Below are positions 13,381 to 25,900 of a stretch of DNA of 64,000 nt, piece by piece. The stretch lies in the NCBI RefSeq assembly GCF_050436995.1, contig NC_134766.1:9486001-9550000 (forward strand). The letters run 5' to 3'. Below the pieces are notes generated by a model. It saw nothing but the letters and a program-made list of their open reading frames with translations. It was not told where the DNA came from and searched no databases. The position numbers and the translations under genes were made by a program. Within the stretch, counting starts at the first letter, position 1; every line of letters begins with the position of its first letter. The DNA comes from Anticarsia gemmatalis. Taxonomy: Eukaryota > Arthropoda > Insecta > Lepidoptera > Erebidae.

Positions 13381-16260
13381 CGTCCTGGTATAGATAATTA
13401 ATGAAGGTAATAGAAATAAGATAATGAATCCGAGGTCCGGAATTAAAATTACGAAAATAAAGCCCTATATCTCCTTTGAAATTTTTGTTTAGGTAGGATT
13501 GCTATAAACGAAATTAAGGTTTTAGGGTCAAAATTAATATTGCGTAGCAACTTCGGTCAAAATTTTACACGAGTTTAGAAACGCCGATAGCTACGTGTAC
13601 CAACTCACTCTAGACAGTCAAAGACGGTATTTGCGTAACAAGTCTAGCAAGCTGTATGTCCTTCACAAAGGTCACATAAGGGGTGAAGAGATCCGGGCTA
13701 TATTTAACACAGGATGACCAAAATAGAAGCTGCATAAATAGAGTGACCTGAGAAAACTAGAATTTGAACTCGTAAACATAAAATATAGTTATTTAGGTCA
13801 AAACATTTGGGTAATAAACATTTCAGTTTATAGGAAGATGGTACAGGGTGTGAAAATTTTGAATTACGAGTCATATCATGTTCTCGCTTGCGTGCGTCAG
13901 TGGTTTCGGCTCGCAAAGATTAGATCTGCATGATGCTTGATGTAATCTAACTAAATCAAGGTGTTTTAGTGATCAATTTCTCTCTTTTATGATGCAATAA
14001 ATACGTGTACTATGCGAAAATAATATAAAATAACAAGATCGAAACTGGTGGAGTAGTTTGGGAGAGACCTTTGCCTGATAATGGGACTGTATACTACTGA
14101 GGTTTTTGACTACAGATACATTTAAAAATCTCACTCAAATAGCCTATGAGTTCTTAAACACAGTACAAAAAGCATTAAATAATGTACAGTTACTAGATAT
14201 GTGTTAACAAATCTATCAAAACATTTACACACATTCATAAACAATTAATAGCAACAGTAAGTGTTTAATATCTTTCTTCATTAACATCTTACAATAATAA
14301 TACTCTGTTCAAACTTCAAACAGACTTGGAGAGTAGTAGACATGTATCATGAAGAAAAAACCTATAATTTTCATAAATTTTTGACAAGCAAATTTGCAAA
14401 CTAAATTTTTTAATGTCAGTGCTGTTACATACATACAAACATACATTTATAAAAGCATGCCCTTTATCCAGCAGAGGTAAGCAGGGACCATAAAACATCA
14501 ATTGTCAGTGCCATTAATTTTCTGAAGAGACATTTAAAATGGTGTACACATCTGTATTTCTATTTTAGTTAACAGTACAGTCCATGAGGTGTAGACCATC
14601 TTAATTAGTTCTTAATAGACTCCCTAAAGAGTAAATAACTTAAAATATGTGGCTAATTAATGTCAAGAAACTTTAAGCAGCCATTTCGGTGTATAATTGT
14701 ATCTCTGGCAATTAGTTGACAATTACTAGGTGAAAAACACCTGACAAATAGATAGTGACTTACGCAGTAATTATAATTACTTTCCTAATTGCCTTACTTA
14801 TGGCTCAGTTAAGGTCAAAGATTAATAGATCAATGACATTTTTTATTTCTGGAGTTAATTTCTTGCCAATTATCAGGTAAATACTAACTTAAAACTGCAT
14901 CTCTGCATGCATTATTTTCAAATGAAAATAGTAGCTTAAGTGCACAATTCATCAAAATTGATACAGTGGTTTTGGCATGAAAGAAGGACAAATAGACAGA
15001 CATCAACATTCAAATATTGGTAAAGATTTTAGTGGCTAATTTTAAGTGAATATCAACTCATGGTAAATTTTAGTGATTAATTTGGACATAAATCAAACAA
15101 AACAAAATGGTTCTAATTGTATGCTTACTTTTTCATGGTATAATGTTACAAGCTAATTACAGTTAGATTGCCAATTTAATAAATATTATAGAATCAATTC
15201 AGAAAGATACATAAGTGCATTACTAGATGTGTTTGTATAAACATAAAAGCAGTGTGGGAAAGGAAATGCAATGTTTCCTGTGCAATGTCCATAGGTTTGT
15301 TTTGATGAATGTGGCATAATTATAACTGAGAGGTTTATAGGAGATGGAGGAAAATAATGGACATTGATTGAAGCATTATAAATGTATAGTTTTGTATGAA
15401 TTTGGTATTAGAAAAAGCATTATAAGGTTTGCTATAGTCAGGATAAGTGAAATGTGATTTTGCTCTAAGATTTTTGTACAGGGGTGTCCACTTACAGCAT
15501 TCCTAGGTCATAAAAAACTACCTTCATGTTTTGAACTTCAATCTTGGCTAGAGGTTTCATGGTAAATTGAAACCATCATTATTGTAGAGGGCCATTGGTG
15601 TGACCAAAAAATATGGGAAATTAATATGTTTTGCACTTCTGCATTCTTAGAAGTGGTGAGCAAATTAGGTTAGAATTTGATGAATGTTTTTTTTTTCACT
15701 TCTGTCACTATGTCATAGTTTTTGGCACATATCCATTAGTGATGAAATGAATTTTAAGTAAATAAACAAATTTAGGGGTAATATAATTGGGTCAGTACAG
15801 ACTGAACAATAAACTTCTTCGAATAAAAAAGTGTGCACGAAAATGATACGATGTCGCTGGCGTCATTCGAGCCCCTACGCGTAGAAAAACAAAGGATTCG
15901 TGGGCTTGTGATTGGGTAGCCCGTGTGTTTGTCACTCACAAACTATCTCGAAAACATCGAGTTGTTTATCAAACTAGTCGAAAATATTCCTAAATGTTTT
16001 TACGACTGGCAGATTATAAGATAAAACGTCTAAAATATCAGAACAACTGCGCGTTGGCTGACTTCGTGTAAAAATGTCGAAAAAAAAATTGTTATTCGAG
16101 AACGTACAATGTTGACACAGCAGATAACGACATTCGGTAATGTAATCATCGTTTTAACTACACAGAGACAATCTACACCGAGTATTCATTAGTAAAACAT
16201 CTGTTAGAAAACTAACAAACGCAAAAACATACAATAGCATCGTTTTTTCGACTTTTTTAA
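13381..16260. other. Intergenic sequence, no supported gene
   Basis: No coding exon recognised. At about 14,060-14,100 the text 'gggagagacctttgcctgat' followed by 'aatgggac' resembles the 3' end of the SINE family that is well preserved at 22.6 and 54.4 kb ('gacccttgcccagcagtggg'), so it is probably an old fragment. The stretch 15,240-15,780 is visibly richer in G than C on the plus strand. The composition changes near 15,800. Confidence 0.4.
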
Positions 16261-16269
16261 CGGTATAAC

Positions 16270-16350
16270 CTGGTCACAGGAGGAAAACGAGCCTCTCTGG
16301 CCGTGAGACGGTAACAGCTGTGACCAGACCGAGCACCGGCGAAGCGCCGG
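16270..16350. repeat. GC-rich patch with two inverted repeats
   Basis: CTGGTCACAG (16270-16279) pairs exactly with CTGTGACCAG (16318-16327). Immediately after, CCGGCG (16336-16341) and CGCCGG (16345-16350) form a tight hairpin around AAG. The patch is much richer in GC than its surroundings. It could be part of a 5' UTR or promoter of an unrecognised transcript, or a transposon relic. Confidence 0.75.
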
Positions 16351-16399
16351 CTTTACGAACAGCCACGCCACTGAAAACCCTATATAGGCAAATAGGTTA

Positions 16400-19300
16400 C
16401 AGTACTGACGAAATTTTTCAACCCACTTTTACACGCCAATTTTAACTACATTAACATAAAAAAATATCAGACTTACGTTATAACACAGATATCATCCAAC
16501 AACAAGCGTCATAGCGATCCAAAAACTTGTATCACTGCATAAATAATCACAATTCAACAAGGAACATTTTGTACCATCCAACGTAAGATTACACAAACTA
16601 CTATAAAAACATTAATAACTCATAATATATTGCACAAAAACTTTCTCCAGGCACATACACAAAACAATGATAATATTTAAAACGTTATTATCACAATTTT
16701 AAACGAAATATCACAAACGGATATCACTTTTCTACTTGTCCTTGCGTTCACATAAATTGGCAGCCATCTTGCGTTCGTATGAGCAGGGAGAAATGTTGCC
16801 AGCTTTGAAAAATAATTACCCGTATTCCATTTACCATTTTTTATTTTTTCTAAATAATATCGCAAGTTGTTTAAAAATATACAAGACAATGAAAATGATA
16901 TCAAGCAGGTATCATAATAGACAGAAATTAATATCGAGGAAATTTTGTTTTTTGAATATTTTTTTAGATCTGCTAATTAATTCTAGGCTTAATTCACCGT
17001 TTTGTTATCCCAGAAGTATCAGTTACTCAATTCTGTCTTTGATTAGAAGCAGTTACACTGTAGACTTTTAGCATTATAAAAATGTAATGAATTACATCAG
17101 AGAAGGTAATAAAAGAATGAGTGATAACACTGTTATAACGCAGTTAGAGCAGTAAAGATATTTGAATTTGAATATATTTCACTTTCGAAGTTTCATGAAT
17201 TTAAAATAAAAATGGAGTACCGATACTTAATCATTAAAGTACTCTTGATGACTAAATAATGAATATATCTTGTACTTAGAGAAAAAAATATTAAAAAATA
17301 AATTCGGAGTGGTTGACGACGTATCTGAAATAAATAATGTCTCCAATAGATCAAACAAATTTCCTTACGTGGTAACACTAATTGAATCATAGACAATTCG
17401 TTTTATATTCTTAACTGACTTTGAAATTTTATGATACGGCCAAAGACATTTTAACCAAAAAGGTAATTTATGTAACAAAAACAGTCATGAATTCTACTTT
17501 ACGATCACATTAAAAATTCTAATAGCTTTTTGTTGCACTTTTTATTTTTATCGCCTTAAATTCTAGTCTATGTTGGTATATTCTTGACGATGATTTCATT
17601 CCAACAATTTTTTACTGTCACAAGATTCTTGCCATTTCTTAAAATAAGGTGAACAAGTTTTGGTATTCTAGCTAAAAAAATATTTCAGAAAAATAATTTA
17701 GAAGATTAATGTACTCTTATATTTTGTTTAGAGATGTAGGTACCTACTAGATGCACAAGTAATCGAGACAAAAATCTATCTCAAAACAATTTAGCATGTA
17801 TGTTAAATTTTATATAGGCTTGGCTCAATATCCTCTATCTACTTACCGATACCTACTCCAGTCCTTATATGACGTTATTTTCATAGCATAATTTTATCAA
17901 TTTTTACTAGACAACAAACTTCTTCTAGTTATCTACTATTAACAATTTAATATATGAATTCTAAATGCCCTGTTGGCCATTTTGGCTTCAGATTAGATAA
18001 GTTTTGATCGAAAAACTCATTGATTTTCATCTATCTGGTACCTAGGTGGCATCTAGTATCACCATAAAACTACTTAATCTCTATGTCTTCTATTTATGGA
18101 TTCGTAAGGCTGTTACATTTAAGTTTTGATACGGAATCAAGATATTCGTTTGAAACAAATACTGGCACATCTAGGATACGGCGACAAGAATTAGGTATTA
18201 TATATTTATTTACTATGTAGTCGGTTGTAGGTTCTTAATGTAACCAACACACAAAAACTAAAAATGTACATATTGTGAGGGCACAAAACAGAAAACATTA
18301 TAAGCACATTCCGAGACATTGCTACGTCTTAATTCTAGAAAAGAGAATCCTCTCCTTGCGTGACAGAGATTTTTCTGTCCCCAGTGATTTGTCTACTTGC
18401 ATTTACCATGCGCAGCATAAAAGACTTAACATAGACAAAGTATTCTATAAAACGATTAGTTTCCTTTATAATCTTTTACCTTTGCTTTAATTAATTCAGC
18501 ACGAGAGGCGAATCGTTATTACAGCTGCAACTATTTAACACCAGCGCTTTTCCCGTACCAAGTTTACAATGTTTCTAAATATTATTTGTGTTCATAGATG
18601 TTTTATATTTTATTTACCTGTCCCATAGTCACGGCATATGAAACACTCTTATTGTACCTCTTAGGCCATTATCGGCAGCGGGAAGAAAAGAATCCTACGG
18701 CATACCTACATACATGCAAATGCAATCTAACGAGAATTATGAATTCATGCTGCAACACTCTTGTTAATATGTAAGGATTCCTTTTCCTTGTCCATGTCGA
18801 TAATCATATATAATTATAATAATGTTAAGATGACTACTGTATTAACTGAAGGACATATAACAAAGAAAAACCATTAAAACCAAGGCAAAGAGGAATAAAT
18901 ACTTGCAAAGAATACATTCTATAACTGTCTTCTGCAAAGATTGTTTTTGTACGATTGAGTCATATTTTCTTACAATTTTAATATGTAATACTATTGAATA
19001 ACAACCCATATTTAGTATTATTTTGTTACTAATCATGTGTACTCAGTACTGTTTGCCGAGCTGGCCTTTACAATAAGTATGTGCACTTGTATATGATCGT
19101 TACGTAAGTAAGCTATACAAAATTACATGTACTGACTGAGAATCAACGCCCAGCCCAAACTTTAAAAGTTAGAATAGAAACACGTAGACAACTTTTTTGA
19201 TATAGGCACCCTTTTAGAAAGCATTTTTTAGTTATCCATCCCTAAAAGAGGAAAGTAACGTATGATATCTCCCATATAAACTTTCGTACGCTATTTTCCC

Positions 19301-19938
19301 CTTTACGTTCTTTAGTTAATTTTTGGAGCTAGAAGTTCATATTCGGGAATTTCGTTTTAAATAAATAAAGACGTGTTTCACGGGGTTGAAATAGGGGATG
19401 AAGGTCAACTTTTTTCTAACGCTTACGTGAGCAGAGCCGCGCTGGTCCACTAGTTCTTTAAATAAAACAACAGTGTGGCAGTATTAGTATACGTTTACTT
19501 AACTTTTATGTTTCCCGTTAGAATAACTTACAGACCATAGGTCTTACATTACTTACAATACAACTTAATACAAACAACATAAGTTTTCAAACAAGGCAAG
19601 TTTAAATTTAAGAGTAATTAAAATGCACTTTCCAAGAAAATTTTTAACACATTATAATTATCACAAAATATTAAACTAGTGGCCTTCTAAAACGAAGGTA
19701 ATTTGTGGGTACTAATTTTTGTTACAACTTAGATTTATCCGATTAACAATATTTAGTATCTAAGGAGTAAGTACCGTAGAAAAATATAAGGAATTTTGTA
19801 TTCCATCAAATGCATAATTGGGAGTCAACACTTGACTAGACGTTCACACAAACTTTCACACCGGCGGGCGGGGCAGGCGGGCACAACATGAGAGAATCAT
19901 GGTCAGCTGGGTCCAATGAGTCGCGGGCGGCGAGGGGC
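16400..19938. other. AT-rich intergenic sequence downstream of the E3 ligase gene
   Basis: No exon is supported. Frames here (for example 16,736-17,071 plus) are AT-driven with no domain. This stretch should contain the 3' UTR and polyadenylation site of the ligase gene just below 19,939. I could not assign a poly(A) signal with confidence. Confidence 0.4.
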
Positions 19939-22900
19939 TCACTTGACGAGCCCGGGACTGCGCTGGTATTCCACTGGCAGGAATATGTGCATCAGTTTTT
20001 CTATTTCGCCGCGACATAAGGGACAGCGGTTGCATCTGTAAAGATAGAAAATATAAATAAGTAATGTTATTCGGCAGCTTATTGATAAAAAGTATATTCT
20101 GCTTTAGGAAAGTGACTTGAGTTTCACAAGTTTATTCAATAGGCGGCTTCAAGAATCATCGCTTTTCAGTTACAATTTTATAATATTGTTCATCTGCAAC
20201 TTCAAATATTACAGAAAAGTAATTTGAATTCTCATAAGACTTTTAAGCTTGCTAATAAATGTAGAAGATAGGGAAGTAAGTGGTGTGTGTCGTACCGTGG
20301 CGCGCAGACCCCGCAGCACACGACGTGGCGGCACGGCAGGAACAGCGTGTCGATGGCGGCGTCCATGCACGCGCGGCACGCCAGCGCCTCCCCGCGCCCG
20401 CCGCCCGACACCGAGCGCGACCGGGACTCCTACACACAACGAGAAATAACATTCGTTTAATGATTTTAGGACACATTTCTGGTTGTTTAATGTGATGGTT
20501 TTTCAACGCAATATGTTTGCTAATATTGTCGGTAGAGGGCAGTTATATCAATTTATGTGGTAAAACGAGAAATAAAGGCAGAGGGAAAATAATAAAGATT
20601 TCAATACTACTATATTTTTTATGGTTATTCTGTGGACTGCCAAGGCTATCTTGTATATCTTAGGGTTATAATAGGTGAGTGATGTGTACCTTGTGCTCAG
20701 TCCCCTCATGTGATCGGCGGCGGACCCGAGGCTCGTGTGCCTGCGCCTGCAGCGCATGCGCGGCGCGGCGCGCGCGGTCGTGCACCTCGCGGCACGTGCG
20801 CCGGATGTCGAACACGTAGCGGCGGCCCAGCGTCGTCGAGTCGTTGAAGATCGACGCGATTGTGCCCTGTAGACAAACAGACACAAAACATTAGTAAACA
20901 ACTCATAAAAATGTATTAGAAACACTGTATATCTCAAAACGATAGTATTGAGTTCCTGTTGCATAAATGTCAAATTTGACAGTTGAAAGGACATTACTAC
21001 TTAGTTCCTGAAGTGGTCGCTAGAGGCGCTGCACGATTGGTCTATTGCTAATGATTAGGTAACACATTTTAAATGTCATATTCTATGACTAATGTGTGAA
21101 ATGTACAAAAAAAGGCTGTATTTTATTTTCCTTGTTACTATGTATTGAAGCAATGCGACCTTGATTCAAAAATGTTAATATTGACACAATTACTTATCAA
21201 ATTCGCTATTCGTTAATTCTTTAAATCCCTCATACGGAATGCTTATGTCAAGTAAATACCCATTATCGGTAAATACCCGAAAATTTACAACATTAAAGGT
21301 CAATTAAAGTTTATATTTTTGTGTGTTTTATTTTCCTAAAGCACGGAAGCTGTGCAGATCCACTAGTCTGCTAAATACCTAAAGTAACCGCAAATGTATA
21401 AAAAAAACTGTCATGAACTGGTGGTGGTGGAAATGGTGAAACTGCCTAAAGTAATATAATTACTTTGAAAAGAGTGTTATTTTTACAGTTTTCAACAAAA
21501 ACATGTAACAATGGTTCATTACAATGATTTATAAGTTCCTGTGAACTATAACGGTGAAGTAAAAGTCGTTGGCACAGTATTCAAATAATTATTCCTACCT
21601 ACCTACCTAATGTTTGAAAATGCGTGCACTGATTCCCAATGTGGTTAGCTTTTACAGGCACTTTTATAAAACGTTTAATGAAAGTAAGTACCTATCTATA
21701 TCTAATTTAACGATATTCAAATATGACTTTGTATTGTACTAACTAAGCTATGGTAATTATTGTAATTTAGTACAGTATGCAAGAAATAAATATACTTTTA
21801 ATTATTTATTCCTCCGTAACCTCCATCTACTATTATAATTCATAATATTTATTATTAGTATAAATAACTCTTACTATAATACACGATTTATAAGCTTCTA
21901 AAACCCAAATTTTCGTCATTTTTATTTCAAAATCCGTACATTTTAAATACAATCAGCTTTTATACATAAATCTTTTCATATCAACCAATGTTATTTAACA
22001 AAATAACACCTACAGCTCTCAACTGTAATTTCCTCATAGCCACTACATACATAGGGCACATACAGCATACAATACAATACATAGTCGAATCACGTTTAAG
22101 GTCACCCACCACGCCCCCTCGTACTAAACACTACGGTTCAAAGTCCACACGCAATCTATACAATTATTTGGACAAACACTGTAGCGTACTTTTAATTAAC
22201 GATTTAAACTTGTATTAATAATTATGATATAACGGGTATAAAATGTAATTACAATTTGAAATGGCTGAAATGTATTACTCTAAGTTCAATTTAATTAATT
22301 ATAAATTACTAGCCGACCCGCGCAACTTCGCTTGCGTCACATAAGAGAGAATGGGTAAAAATTTTCCCCGTTTTTGTAACATTTCTTACTGATACTCTGC
22401 TCCTATTGGTCGTAGCGTGATGATATATAGCCTAAAGCCTTCCTCGATAAATGGGCTATCTAACACTGAAAGAATTTTTCAAATCGGACAAGTAGTTCCT
22501 GAGATTAGCGCGTTCAAACAAACAAACAAACAAACAAACTCTTCAGCTTTATAATATTAGTATAGATAATTAATTAAATTGAACTTAAAAAAGCCGAGTG
22601 GTTTAAGTTGACACCTCCCACGCAAGTGGTCGCAGGTTCGAAACCGAGGCAACACACCAATGACTTTTCGAAGATATGTGTGTATTAGAAATAATTATCA
22701 CATGCTCCAACGGTGAAGGAAAACATCGTGAGGAAACCTTGCATGCCTAAAATTTGTTTAATACATTTATTGAGGGCATGCAAAGTCCCCAATCCGCACT
22801 TGGCCAGCGTGGTGGACTCAAGGCCTAACCCCTGCCTCATTATGGGAGGAGACCCTTGCCCAGCAGTGGGACATTAATGGGTTAAACAAAAAAAAAAATT

Positions 22901-25900
22901 ATATAATAAAAAATTATAATGGCAATTAGATGCTATTTAAAGAAAGATACTCGAAGGTGGCATTAAGTTATTTGAAACTATTAGTATAATATCGACTACG
23001 CTTATTTATTTAGTATTTTATACTTATTCTATTATCGAAAAAACCTTTTTTGTTAGCAGTTCATTTCTTAAAACTGCTTTAGTTGATTTATTTTTAAAAC
23101 AATATTATTTATAATCGTAAAAGTTTTACGTAATTTATTTATTTATAAAGTTGAAGTGATTTTAGTGACTTCTCAATATGGTATGGTCACGTCATAATCC
23201 ATTAAACCACAAAAATCCTTGCATTTTTTTCTTTTAATATGAAATGTAGGAATGATTGTGGTTTTAAAAATTAATTATGAAATATTATTCAGTGGTAGTG
23301 TTCCGGTAACTCTGTGGCCGGGGAGTTGATTGGTGGCTGTTGACGTGACTAAATACATGTCTACTCTTAATTTGTTATTAATAGCCGATAATTACATAAT
23401 ATTAAAATACAACTTTTTATTTTGTGTAGGTAGGTACCTACTCATATTTTTTTTTATTATTTTGAAGGAAGCTGCCATAGTATAATACTTTTGCGTTTCA
23501 TTCTCAAGGAATGCTACAACTATGCTCGTATATATTTAAATGGAATTTGCAGTTGTCACAAATCTCTATTGCATTTCTCCTAGTCCTATTCTAAACGACA
23601 TAGGTACAAAATAATTTAATAATAGCTCTTAGCTGTAATCAATCTCACCTAGATAGCCCATATGCCTAAGAACAAGTTTATCAATTTCATTACTTTCAAC
23701 CTAGGTAACCATATTCATTATAAAAACTTCACACCCTAAAGAAAACATCCAATATTCTAAAATACCAGTCTACTAGAACAATAAGTGGAAACTCACCTTC
23801 AAATCTCTAATAAACTGTTCAGTAACATCACTCCTGACAGTCTCGCAGCAGTAGAACGCGTGTTTCTCAGTGACGGCCCTGTACAAGGCGGCGGCTTGGC
23901 CCGACGTGGCCATCTTCACGTGGAGAGTGGCTTCGTTGCCCTCGTCCGTCACGTACGACATCTGGAAGTTGCGGCGGAACGGCTGCGCGCGGTGGATCGC
24001 TGTGTATGGGATGCTGGAAGTAAGAAAATGAAAAATGTTAAGAGATTTTTTGGTGAAAAATCGTCTGCTGTTAAGATGAGGTCTTGTTTGTTGACAAAAC
24101 TAGTCCTGGTTTTGCTTAATAAGGAGTTTAGTTATGGACTCATGGGTATGACTAGATTCAAAACCATGTTTTCTTGATAGTGGCTGTCTTGGCCAGAAAT
24201 TGTGTGGTAAAGCGACCATTTCTCAAAAATGTTACAGCATTTCGAATGCTGTACTGTACTGTATACTACAGTACGAACTAGGTGAAGCCAACTTTCAGGT
24301 GACATCTATAGTTCTAGAGGCTGATTGCCAGTGGCTTAATAAACTTGATAACTGTTATGATAATTGCCAAAGGAAATGGTACATAACGTTCTTTAAAAGG
24401 TTATCATAAGACAGACAGTATTCTACATCTCACGAAATACTCTGATAACTTATCACTAACAAAGAAATGGAACAAAAGAATCCTTGTTTAAACAAGTCGA
24501 GAAATTTCTTCAAAATATAAGCGTATCTTATCAGTTTCAATAATAATGATAATGTGAACGAAATGTATGAAAAACACGGATATTTATGTATTATGTTAAA
24601 ACCTCTTTCACTCGGTATTATTATACTTGGACGATAAAACTGTCTAGGTTTTGTGTACCTATAAAAATACTTTTATTTGTTTTCTGCACATCGTAAATAC
24701 GTTTGTTTGTTCATAAGAAACTTTTTACCCAAACAAAATTATAGTCTTAGGTAGTCATTACTCTAATTACACCTTACAATAAATGTTAAATAATATTTTT
24801 GATACCTATCTCGGATTTTTTTCGATTCCATTGATGATTATTTTTAGCACACAATATGATAGCTACAATAGATGTAGCATAGATTATAATATTATTATTA
24901 CTTTATCAAGGTATTAACCGCATTTTACTGTGTTTCTATCACGGGGGACTTTACAAACATACAAATTAAGGACAAAACTACTATCAGTAATTTAAATATT
25001 TATTTTAGGTACGAGTGTTATTATGTGATTAGTTTATCAAAATGAGTCAAGCAGTTCGTTAGCAACATGTATGACCCCGTACAAGTGCAAGCATATTAAA
25101 CAGTTTACTAATTAAAACCTATTATTTTGAATATTAAGTTCTCGTTTGACACTAACAAGGAAATTGTTTTCAAAACAATTTACGTAATCAGTCATTTTCA
25201 ACTGTAGTTTTAGAAAACAACACGAGTGGGTGCTATTAAAAACAAACCACAGCTATAATTCTGAAAAACTTATTTAGCCAAACAAAACTGCTGCGGTTAA
25301 ATGACATACAAACGCTAAGAGTATTCGCCAAATTCCAATAATAATGTAATTACCTATTATGACTACCAATAAGAAACTAAGCATGAAATAATGATTGTCA
25401 CACCAACCTTTGTTTTTCAACTCCAATCTCCTGTTCTCCATTACAAGCTGGTCGGTACACCACGATGCCGTGCGGGCCCACTCCCACGCAAGTGCTCAGT
25501 CTGCAGCCACACCCGCCGCCACTCTGTCCCGAGGTCAGGCACCCCACGGTCGCCCCCCCATCAATCTCCTGCTCATCCCTCGCCCTACTCGGCTCCTCTA
25601 CTTGCTGCCGATGGTACAGCAAGTGACTGTACAAGTTATGAGCGTTGTTGCTCAACGTCACCGGCTTACAGAAGAACAGCTCTTCACCAAACGATTCCAA
25701 CTTCGATATCTCTTTCAACAGTCTGTATTCAGCCTGGGAAGCCCTCATTCCTGATATCTCGCAGTGGTATTCTATGATCTTGTCCACATGGTCTTCTGGA
25801 CGCTCTCCCTGAGGTCCTATTCTGTCACACTCCTCGTAAATGTGCGTAGGAGGTAGGTCTGGGTCGCAATCACCAGTTTCTGCTTGAGCGATGTAAGCTA

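Larger units (their letters stand above)
20867..23796 (-). other. Dnr1 intron 3, repeat-bearing
   Basis: A 2.9 kb intron (AAG|gtgagt to ctacag|GGC). It contains an interspersed repeat flanked by a 22-bp inverted repeat (22,281-22,587) and, directly adjacent, a tRNA-derived SINE (22,588-22,900) antisense to the gene. The rest is AT-rich with no feature recognised. Confidence 0.8.

Noticed and set aside
25391..25777. Two plus-strand frames of 119-128 codons over the FERM exon
   Set aside because: These are antisense shadows of the Dnr1 coding exon, which has clear family similarity on the minus strand.
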